NCBI GenBank assembly: GCA_036554605.1
Contig: DATBMY010000434.1
Coordinates: 1-10,297, forward strand
Direction: 5' to 3'
DNA: 10,297 nucleotides
Origin: DATBMY01 sp036554605
GTDB lineage: Bacteria > Acidobacteriota > Blastocatellia > UBA7656
Below, one piece after another: positions 1 through 5,363 of the stretch. Both the position numbers and the translations under genes were made by a program. Every line of letters begins with the position of its first letter. The first letter of the stretch is position 1. The notes under the pieces are model-generated. The model made no database searches and was not told the DNA's origin. It was given only the letters and a program-made list of their open reading frames with translations.

Positions 1-341
1 AGATGAAAGTCGACTGGCAGACGCACCAGGAGAACGCCGGGCACTTCTATTCGGTCGGATGTTTCCGCTGCCACGACGGCAAGCACGTTAGCCGTTCGGG
101 CAAGGTCATTCGCAGCGATTGCAATATATGCCATGAGACTCTGGACCAGAAGGATGGCAACACGATCATTCCGATAAAGGACGGCGCGTTTGAGCACTTC
201 GGCTTCTTCGGCAATCTGAATAAGTATCAATGCACCGATTGCCACACCGGCAAGGGAGTCGTGCTGACGAATTTCAAGCACCCGCCCAGCGTGGACGTGT
301 CAGGTCAAAAGTGCGCGGACTGTCACGGGAGCGGACACTGA
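1..341 (+). CDS. Multihaem cytochrome c, NapC/NirT-like, C-terminal part (5' end outside window)
   Basis: This is the C-terminal 112 or more residues of a periplasmic or membrane-attached multihaem c-type cytochrome. Four CxxCH haem-attachment motifs are visible: CFRCH (residue 20 from the first in-window Met), CNICH (40), CTDCH (77) and CADCH (104). The GHFYSVGCFRCHDGKH block is typical of NapC/NirT-related cytochromes that pass electrons from quinol to periplasmic reductases. The ATG at position 3 is probably an internal methionine, because no upstream sequence is available and no signal peptide or membrane anchor is present in the visible part; the true start lies to the left. Further histidines (H8, H14, H27, H93, H112) could serve as distal haem ligands. 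The gene ends 172 bp before hemN, so co-transcription is possible but unproven. The multihaem assignment is firm; the exact electron acceptor is not known. Confidence 0.85.
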   Translation, partial: MKVDWQTHQENAGHFYSVGCFRCHDGKHVSRSGKVIRSDCNICHETLDQKDGNTIIPIKDGAFEHFGFFGNLNKYQCTDCHTGKGVVLTNFKHPPSVDVSGQKCADCHGSGH

Positions 342-342
342 C

Positions 343-393
343 CAGGGGGCGCGGGTCGGAAGATTTCGGAATTGGCTAATCCCCCGGCCCCTG
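343..393 (+). terminator. Possible weak hairpin after the cytochrome gene
   Basis: Two bases after the cytochrome stop, CAGGGG (343-348) can pair with CCCCTG (388-393). Additional G-rich to C-rich pairing inside (353-355 with part of 381-385) leaves a long AT-containing loop. No T-run follows, so this is not a canonical Rho-independent terminator; it could be an mRNA 3' stability structure. Confidence 0.25.
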
Positions 394-513
394 ACTTCTG
401 CGTAAATACACTCTGGCGTGTGAAATTTCCCGCAGGGCTTGAGCCTTTTATACGGCCAAATATCTGTTTATCAACACTTACCGAGCGGAACGCCTGTTGC
501 CTTTTAACGGGGC

Positions 514-1935
514 ATGAATACTAACGAATTGCTGGAAGTCGTTATAGATGGCCAACTCGTAGCGGTCTCGCCGGAAATCCTTGAAAAATACAACCAGCCG
601 GGCCCGCGCTATACAAGCTATCCGACGGCTCCCGAATGGGACGACAGCTTCGGACCCGATGACGCGCGAGAGGTCTTTGAGCAGGCCGACGCCAGAGAGA
701 ACGCCGCGCCCGTCTCGCTCTATTTTCATCTTCCCTTCTGTGAATCGCTCTGCCTATATTGCGGCTGCAACGTCGTTATAAGCAAAGATCACAAAGTCAC
801 CGTCCCTTACTTCGACCATCTCAAGCAGGAGATTGACCGGGTCGCCTCGACCATATCCCGGTCGCGCAAGGTCGAGCAACTCCACTGGGGCGGGGGCACG
901 CCGACCTATCTTACGCCCGAACAGATCGAATCGCTCTTTGCTTACATAAGCGAGCGATTCACCTTTTCCGATACCGCGGAGATAAGCGTAGAGATAGACC
1001 CGCGTGTGACGACCGGCGAACACCTGCGAACGCTGCGCCGCGTCGGGTTCAACCGGGTCAGCCTCGGCATACAGGACTTCGACCCGCTGGTGCAGAAGAC
1101 CATACGTCGAATACAGCCTTACGACGAGACGAAGCGCCTTTTCGACAGCTGTCGCGCTCTGGGCTTTGAAAGCATCAACGTCGATTTAATATATGGACTG
1201 CCGCACCAGACGGCCGAGAGCTTCAGCGACACCGTAGAGAAGATCATAGAGATGCGGCCAGACCGCATAGCCGTATTCAGCTACGCGCATGTGCCGTGGA
1301 TGAAGAAGCAGCAGGGCAGCTTCGCTCGCTACCTGCCGGAAGGGTTCGAGAAGTTTCGCATATTCACTCGCGCCATCGATATGCTCACGGCGGCGGGCTA
1401 CCGCTACATCGGGCTCGATCATTTCGCGCTGCCCGACGACGAGATATGCGCGGCGCAAGACGCGCGCACGCTGCACAGGAATTTTCAGGGCTACACAACC
1501 AAGGCGGGCTGCGACCTCTACGGCATGGGCGTAAGCTCCATTAGCGGCATAGAGGACGCGTACGTGCAGAACTGGCGCGACCTGCCCAATTATTACGAAG
1601 CGATAAACCGGGGGAGCTGGCCGACTATGCGCGGCAAGCGTGTGAGCGGCGAGGACAAACTGCGGCGCGAGATTATAAACCGCATACTCTGTCACTGCTA
1701 TTTACTCAAATCGGAGATCGAGCGCGAGCACGGCATCGATTTCGACACTCACTTCGCGTTAGAGCTTGCGCGACTCGCCGAGCTTGAGCGCGACGGGCTT
1801 GTTCGGCTCGACGGCGACCGCATAGAGATCGCGCCGCTCGGCCGCATCTTTATAAGAAATGTGGCCATGGCGTTTGATGAGTACTTGAGCAAGCCCAGGG
1901 CGCGGAAGATGCAGGTATTTTCCAAGACGCTGTAG
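514..1935 (+). CDS. hemN: Oxygen-independent coproporphyrinogen III oxidase (radical SAM)
   Basis: HemN converts coproporphyrinogen III to protoporphyrinogen IX by two oxidative decarboxylations, using S-adenosylmethionine and a 4Fe-4S cluster, so haem can be made without oxygen. The 473-residue product is close to the length of E. coli HemN (457). Visible landmarks are GPRYTSYPTA at residues 30-39, the radical-SAM cysteines C76, C80 and C83 followed by C85 (CESLCLYCGC, the HemN-type CX3CX2CXC), and the SAM-binding WGGGTP at 125-130. The four-cysteine form and the GPRYTSYPT block separate true HemN from HemW. The ATG at 514 gives the expected N-terminus, but its Shine-Dalgarno is poor (a GGGG run only 2 nt upstream). 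The next gene begins 57 bp downstream. Neighbouring cytochrome, hemerythrin and YwiC-like genes fit a role in haem supply for anaerobic respiration. Confidence 0.96.
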   Translation: MNTNELLEVVIDGQLVAVSPEILEKYNQPGPRYTSYPTAPEWDDSFGPDDAREVFEQADARENAAPVSLYFHLPFCESLCLYCGCNVVISKDHKVTVPYFDHLKQEIDRVASTISRSRKVEQLHWGGGTPTYLTPEQIESLFAYISERFTFSDTAEISVEIDPRVTTGEHLRTLRRVGFNRVSLGIQDFDPLVQKTIRRIQPYDETKRLFDSCRALGFESINVDLIYGLPHQTAESFSDTVEKIIEMRPDRIAVFSYAHVPWMKKQQGSFARYLPEGFEKFRIFTRAIDMLTAAGYRYIGLDHFALPDDEICAAQDARTLHRNFQGYTTKAGCDLYGMGVSSISGIEDAYVQNWRDLPNYYEAINRGSWPTMRGKRVSGEDKLRREIINRILCHCYLLKSEIEREHGIDFDTHFALELARLAELERDGLVRLDGDRIEIAPLGRIFIRNVAMAFDEYLSKPRARKMQVFSKTL

Positions 1936-1992
1936 CTTTAGTTTATGATGTGGGGGTGACGCTGTTAAAACCATGATAGAGAGGGCTATTTG

Positions 1993-2523
1993 ATGGATCC
2001 AGTACACGCGCACCTTATACTCAACCACATCCCTTCAATCGGTCTGGGCGCGGTAGCGCTGCTGCTCGCCTACGGGCTGTTGAGAAAGAGCGACGAGGTA
2101 GTAAGAGCCGCGCTCTTCGGCTTAATCATAATCGCGCTGACTACCATAGTGGTCTTTTTGACCGGAGAGCCGGCGGAAGAGGCAGTCGAAGACTTGCCGG
2201 GGGTGCTCCACGATTATATTGAGAGTCACGAGTCGGCGGGGCTCATAGCGCTCTTTACAGTTGAGGCAATCGGTGCAGCCGCCCTGATCGGGCTCCTGTT
2301 ATCGAGGCGGTGGCGCGAGATACCGCGCCTGTTTACCATCATCGCCCTCGTGCTGTCGCTTGCCGGGGCCGCCGTCGTTGCCTGGACCTCGAACCTCGGC
2401 GGGCAGATTCGCCATACCGAGATCAGAGACTCCGCGGCAGCCGGGCAACCCGTCGAGGGCGAGCAGGAAGGCGAAGAAGGCGGAAGGGGCAGAGGCAGGG
2501 GCCGCGGCGGAGATTACCGCTAG
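1993..2523 (+). CDS. Small four-helix membrane protein, DUF2231-like, with RG-rich tail
   Basis: No function can be assigned. The 176-residue product has four probable membrane helices (about residues 8-29, 38-57, 82-103, 111-133). Histidines H5, H7, H12, H73, H79 and H141 lie near helix ends; the opening HxHLxxNH pattern and the loop around GEPAEE resemble small predicted membrane proteins of the DUF2231 type, for which haem or metal binding has been suggested. The sequence ends in an acidic stretch (EGEQEGEE) followed by repeated RG dipeptides, a low-complexity tail unlikely to be in the membrane. The ATG at 1993 is preferred over the adjacent in-frame TTG at 1990, because AGAGAGGG (1978-1985) is 7 nt upstream of it. 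It lies between hemN and the hemerythrin gene, 24 bp before the latter, so co-transcription is likely. Involvement in respiratory electron transfer or haem handling is inferred only from context. Confidence 0.75.
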   Translation: MDPVHAHLILNHIPSIGLGAVALLLAYGLLRKSDEVVRAALFGLIIIALTTIVVFLTGEPAEEAVEDLPGVLHDYIESHESAGLIALFTVEAIGAAALIGLLLSRRWREIPRLFTIIALVLSLAGAAVVAWTSNLGGQIRHTEIRDSAAAGQPVEGEQEGEEGGRGRGRGRGGDYR

Positions 2524-2535
2524 TGGGCGGGGGAC

Positions 2536-2541
2536 AAGGAG
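2536..2541 (+). promoter_or_regulatory. Strong ribosome binding site for the hemerythrin-like gene
   Basis: AAGGAG sits 6 nt before the ATG at 2548 and fixes that start. It follows the upstream gene's stop by only 12 nt, consistent with translation from a polycistronic message. Confidence 0.8.
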
Positions 2542-2547
2542 ATCATA

Positions 2548-3102
2548 ATGGCGAGAGCATTTCATATATTGAAGCATGAACACAGGGTCATAGAGCGGGT
2601 CCTGAGGGCGGTAGACGGCATATGCATGAGGTTGGAAGGGGGCAGTCTTGTCCCTGCCGCGTCACTGTCGCAAGTGGCCGACTTTATAAATACATTCGCC
2701 GACCGCATACATCACGGCAAGGAAGAGAGCCTGCTCTTCCCGGTACTTGAGCGACGCGGAATCAGCCGGGAAGGCGGCCCGCTCGGCGCGATGGAGCGCG
2801 AGCATGAGTTCGAGCGCAAGCTGCTGGGCGAGCTGCGGCTTGCAATCGCCGAATACCGGGACGGCGACAAGGATGCGACCCATCGCTTTGTCGAGGCCGC
2901 GCGCACATACATACGCACGCTCATCGGCCACATCGAGACCGAGGATAGAATCCTTTTCACTATTGGCGACGAGATGCTGACCGACGAAGACAAGACCGCG
3001 CTGGCCGAAAGCTTCCGTGAGGCCCAGGAGCGCGTCGGCGGCGATGTCTTGCAGAAGTACGAGGCGTTAGCCACGGAGCTCGAAGAGAGATGGGCTTTTT
3101 GA
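2548..3102 (+). CDS. Hemerythrin-like HHE-domain protein
   Basis: This is a soluble 184-residue four-helix protein expected to bind a non-haem di-iron centre. Ligand candidates follow the HHE pattern: H10/H12 (LKHEHR), H55/H56 with E59/E60 (HHGKEESLLFP), H86 in EREHE, and H128 with E130/E132 (HIETEDRILF). Proteins of this family handle or sense O2, NO or iron, and some take part in repair of nitrosative damage; which of these applies here cannot be read from the sequence. There is no signal peptide or membrane segment, so it is cytoplasmic. The C-terminal ~40 residues are charged and helical. It is placed between the small membrane protein (24 bp gap) and the YwiC-like gene (66 bp gap), in a likely operon with hemN. 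A role buffering oxygen or NO for anaerobic respiration is inferred from context. Confidence 0.9.
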   Translation: MARAFHILKHEHRVIERVLRAVDGICMRLEGGSLVPAASLSQVADFINTFADRIHHGKEESLLFPVLERRGISREGGPLGAMEREHEFERKLLGELRLAIAEYRDGDKDATHRFVEAARTYIRTLIGHIETEDRILFTIGDEMLTDEDKTALAESFREAQERVGGDVLQKYEALATELEERWAF

Positions 3103-3122
3103 GCCCGGGCAGGCACCGTGCC
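3092..3122 (+). other. Two tiny adjacent hairpins at the hemerythrin stop codon
   Basis: GGGCT (3092-3096) pairs with AGCCC (3102-3106) across a TTTTG loop that includes part of the hemerythrin stop codon. Immediately after, GGCAC (3112-3116) pairs with GTGCC (3118-3122). Both are short; they might tune expression between hemerythrin and the YwiC-like gene, or be chance. Confidence 0.25.
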
Positions 3123-3168
3123 GCGAACTCCTCGTTATGCATTCGGGCAAACCGGTAAGGGATATGCG

Positions 3169-3969
3169 ATGAGTCTTCGATCAAGATTGAGGCTTCCGAA
3201 AGAGCACGGGGCGTGGGCTATGCTCTACGTCCCGTTTGTTGTGGGTGCGAGCGTCGGCGCGAATATCTCGCTGCCGCTTATTCTGCTGCTTCTTTCATCA
3301 ACATTCCTCTTCATAGCGCGCGAATCGCTTCTCGTATGCGCGCGCGCGCGAAGCCGGGGACAGCGAATCCGCGAGGCGGAATCGACACTGCTCATTTATG
3401 CGGCGCTCGCTGTTATATCGGGCGCGCCGTTGGTCCTTTTCTATCACCTTTATATCCTGGTGCCCGCGGGCGCGCTGGCCGCCCTGCTGCTTGTCGTAAA
3501 CGCGCAGCAGGCTGTCAGGCGCGAGGACCGCACAGTGCTAGGCGAGGGTATGGCGATCCTGGGGCTGACGATGACCGCGCCGATGGCCTATGTGGCGGGG
3601 CGCCTCGCATGGGATGTTACGGCGCTTTACCTGTGGGCGCTTTGCGCGCTCTATTTCACAAGCAGCATCTTCTATGTAAAGCTGCGGGTCTATTCGATAG
3701 CAAAGCGCAAGCAGGACGAGCGGCGCAAGACGTGGTGGCGATGCGCCGTTTATCACATCTCGCTGCTCGCGTTGCTTGTGGCCGGTATGCTCCTGGATCA
3801 TCTGAGCCTGTTTGCCCTCGTCGCTTTCGCCCCGGTGCTTACGCGCTCGTTCTGGCATCTCGCCAAACCCGCCAGCCAGATAAATCTCAAGCGGGTTGGT
3901 TGGACGGAGATGGTCTATTCGCTCGTCTTCCTCATCTTCATCACGCTGACTTTTCGAGTCAGCTTATAA
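3169..3969 (+). CDS. YwiC-like polytopic membrane protein
   Basis: The 266-residue product opens with a short basic segment and LPKEHGAWAML (residues 9-19), the hallmark of the YwiC-like family, then runs through a series of hydrophobic helices, probably eight or nine. The family is uncharacterised. In Bacillus subtilis ywiC sits in the fnr/nar anaerobic respiration region, which fits the neighbours here. I chose the ATG at 3169 with TAAGGGA (3156-3162) 6 nt upstream. A GTG at 3118 in the same frame would add 17 residues (PRTPRYAFG...) that lack family character and have no ribosome site. A conserved charged loop (RKQDERRKTWWR, about residues 180-191) is likely cytoplasmic. It is probably the last gene of the hemN operon, since a hairpin with a following T-rich stretch lies about 40 bp downstream. 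Family call fairly sure; function unknown. Confidence 0.85.
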   Translation: MSLRSRLRLPKEHGAWAMLYVPFVVGASVGANISLPLILLLLSSTFLFIARESLLVCARARSRGQRIREAESTLLIYAALAVISGAPLVLFYHLYILVPAGALAALLLVVNAQQAVRREDRTVLGEGMAILGLTMTAPMAYVAGRLAWDVTALYLWALCALYFTSSIFYVKLRVYSIAKRKQDERRKTWWRCAVYHISLLALLVAGMLLDHLSLFALVAFAPVLTRSFWHLAKPASQINLKRVGWTEMVYSLVFLIFITLTFRVSL

Positions 3970-4009
3970 CCCGCGCGCCTCGAAACAGGCCGCCATAGCC
4001 GTTTTCAGG

Positions 4010-4043
4010 GCGAGCGAAGATTGCCTCGCTCGCGTTTCTATTT
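4010..4043 (+). terminator. Putative Rho-independent terminator of the hemN-ywiC-like operon
   Basis: GCGAGCGA (4010-4017) and TCGCTCGC (4026-4033) are a perfect 8-bp inverted repeat with an 8-nt loop. They are followed by GTTTCTATTTA, which is T-rich although interrupted. It lies 40 bp after the YwiC-like stop codon, the expected place for the end of the left-hand operon. Confidence 0.6.
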
Positions 4044-4060
4044 ACGTTCGATACTCCCCT

Positions 4061-4088
4061 TTGCTTTTTGCGCGATGAAAGTTATCCT
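4061..4088 (+). promoter_or_regulatory. Possible sigma70-type promoter for the thioredoxin-like gene
   Basis: TTGCTT (4061-4066) and TATCCT (4083-4088) are separated by 16 bp and lie downstream of the putative terminator and upstream of the paired palindromes. The match is only 3/6 and 4/6 to the consensus, so this is a candidate only. No other clear promoter was seen in the 332-bp gap. Confidence 0.25.
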
Positions 4089-4113
4089 ATGACGGGACTG
4101 ATGGGTAAAACCC

Positions 4114-4149
4114 CTCACGCTATTGCGGAGATTCTCGCTATAGCGTGAG
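4114..4149. promoter_or_regulatory. Paired palindromic decamers forming a 10-bp inverted repeat; operator or RNA hairpin
   Basis: CTCACGCTAT (4114-4123) and ATAGCGTGAG (4140-4149) are perfect reverse complements around a 16-nt loop. Each arm also contains a copy of a near-identical palindrome, CGCTATTGCG (4118-4127) and CGCTATAGCG (4136-4145), 18 bp apart. A further 10-bp palindrome, CTCTATAGAG, occurs at 4167-4176. Paired palindromes in a promoter region look like binding sites for a dimeric regulator. No T-run follows, so it is not an obvious terminator. The regulator is unknown. Confidence 0.45.
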
Positions 4150-4301
4150 ATAAACGGCGATTTCGGCTCTATAGAGTAGCATTTTAGATGGCATGCATTT
4201 TGCAAATACGACAACCGGGAGCTGTGACCCCGGTCATATTCCAGCGTGATGAGGGGTCACGGCTTTTTCCGTTTTGTTCATCCGACGCGGGAACTATTCG
4301 A

Positions 4302-5147
4302 ATGCGCTCCTTTATCCGTCATATCTTTCTAACAACCCTCTTTCCGCTATGGCTGATCTGCGCTCCGCTCGCAAGCGCGCTTGACGCCGCAACCCCCGGT
4401 CAGCAATCGCAGGAGGTCAAGTGGACCGACGCAATTCGCGACGTCTTTATTGATGATCGAATCGATTACGATGCGCAGGTGATATTTTCCGAGCTGACCC
4501 GCATGCTGGCTATCATATCGCCCAGACTCGACCGCGCCGTCGTCCTCGATATGAAAGACGAGTCCGTAGGCTTTGCGCTCAAAGATTCATTCCACTTTTC
4601 ACCCGACCGGAATAAGGCTACCTCCGCCGAGCTTCAACTTGAGCCCGGGGGCAAATACACCGTCGTAGAAGAGACGACGTTTATTTTCAGAGTCGCGGGC
4701 CTGAGTATGCGCGTCAGCCGGCACCAGGGGCCCGCCGGCCACCTAAGCATCGATCGTATGTTTGAGGTAGCGCCCGTCTGGCGTTCTCTGATGGAGCATT
4801 ATCGCCCGAACCCTGCGGCGGTCGCCGCCATTAAGGGCGCGAATCGGAAGACAACAGTGATAGTGGCGGTCGGCACCTGGTGCCCGGATAGCAAGTACCA
4901 CGTTCCCAGATTGTTGAAGGCGATAGCGGAAGCAAACAATAAGAACATCACCGTAAAACTGGTCGGCATAGCTAACAAGTTCAAAGCGCCGCCGGACGTC
5001 ATTGCCAGGCTCAAGATAACCAAAGTCCCGACCGTAATCGTCGAGCGAAGGGGAGTCGAAATCGGGCGCATAACCGAGAACCCGGTCGCGGCGACTATCG
5101 AAGAAGACCTCGCGGCCATACTCAGGGGAGAAGGGGTGAAGAGGTGA
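4302..5147 (+). CDS. Exported protein with thioredoxin-fold C-terminal domain (CPDS)
   Basis: The 281-residue product starts with a signal peptide (MRSFIRHIFLTTLFPLWLICAPLASA, cut probably after ASA, about residue 26), so it acts outside the cytoplasm. Residues ~35-165 form a region I do not recognise. From ~180 on there is a thioredoxin-like fold: a beta strand (TTVIVAVGTW), then CPDS at 194-197 and the cis-proline region KVPTV around P243. The family with GTWCxDS replaces the second active-site cysteine by serine, so disulphide exchange by a simple CxxC mechanism is not expected; isomerase-like, peroxidatic or binding roles are possible. An open frame upstream to 4188 exists, but the ATG at 4302 puts the signal peptide at the N-terminus. 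The Shine-Dalgarno is weak. The last codons (GEGVKR) and the stop lie inside the heptamer repeat. It is convergent with the pyruvate kinase gene. Confidence 0.75.
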   Translation: MRSFIRHIFLTTLFPLWLICAPLASALDAATPGQQSQEVKWTDAIRDVFIDDRIDYDAQVIFSELTRMLAIISPRLDRAVVLDMKDESVGFALKDSFHFSPDRNKATSAELQLEPGGKYTVVEETTFIFRVAGLSMRVSRHQGPAGHLSIDRMFEVAPVWRSLMEHYRPNPAAVAAIKGANRKTTVIVAVGTWCPDSKYHVPRLLKAIAEANNKNITVKLVGIANKFKAPPDVIARLKITKVPTVIVERRGVEIGRITENPVAATIEEDLAAILRGEGVKR

Positions 5148-5330
5148 AGGGGGAGAAAGGGAGAAGGGGTGAAGGGGTGAAGGGGTGAAAGGGTGATGAG
5201 TTGTATCAGGATGCTGAATAAAAGCAAAGGCCCTTCGTGCCTCATCCTGTTATACAAGTACCTTGATATATCTCATGACCCTTTCACCCCTTCACCCCTT
5301 CACCCCTTCTCCCTTTCTCCCCTTCTCCCC
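5125..5330. repeat. Long inverted repeat of GGGGTGA/GGGGAGA-type heptamers between convergent genes
   Basis: The left arm (5125-5200) is purine-only apart from T in tandem units such as GGGGTGA, GGGAGAA and GGTGAAG; the right arm (5272-5330) is its complement. Positions 5150-5194 and 5278-5322 are a perfect 45-bp inverted match, extended to 51 bp inward with one mismatch (5195 against 5277). Outward, the blocks 5125-5136 and 5319-5330 also match. The left arm carries about 17 bp of extra units. The arms flank an 83-nt spacer with its own dyad. The first arm overlaps the end of the thioredoxin-like gene; the second ends 34 bp before the pyruvate kinase stop. It could be a MITE-like element, a bidirectional terminator or a recombination product. 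Confidence 0.9.
5201..5257. repeat. Nested inner dyad within the spacer of the heptamer inverted repeat
   Basis: TTGTATCAGGATG (5201-5213) pairs with CATCCTGTTATACAA (5243-5257) with a 2-nt bulge. A short AGGC/GCCT stem (5228-5231 with 5239-5242) is at the tip. With the outer arms, nearly the whole segment 5150-5322 could fold as one long hairpin or cruciform. Confidence 0.75.
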
Positions 5331-5363
5331 ATAACCTCATCAGCAATATCGCTAGGTATGCAG

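Noticed and set aside
439..466. Sigma70-type promoter for hemN (TTGAGC ... TATCTG)
   Set aside because: Only about half of each hexamer matches; too weak to list as a feature.
461..476. FNR/Dnr-type box before hemN
   Set aside because: Only one half-site (ATCAA at 470-474) is present; the other half does not match TTGAT at the required spacing.
1186..1695. 169-codon open frame antisense to hemN
   Set aside because: It lies fully inside a well-recognised hemN and its product has no recognisable family; a shadow of GC-rich coding.
3213..3998. 261-codon open frame overlapping the YwiC-like gene in another frame
   Set aside because: The product is arginine/alanine-rich without domain character, while the other frame has the PKEHGAWAM family motif and membrane helices.
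4799..5257. Open frame with repeated TPSPFxPLH-like peptides
   Set aside because: The peptide repeat is only the translation of the heptamer DNA repeat; the rest is antisense to the thioredoxin-like gene.
5125..5330. CRISPR array
   Set aside because: Units are 7-8 bp, adjacent without unique spacers, and arranged as two opposed arms.
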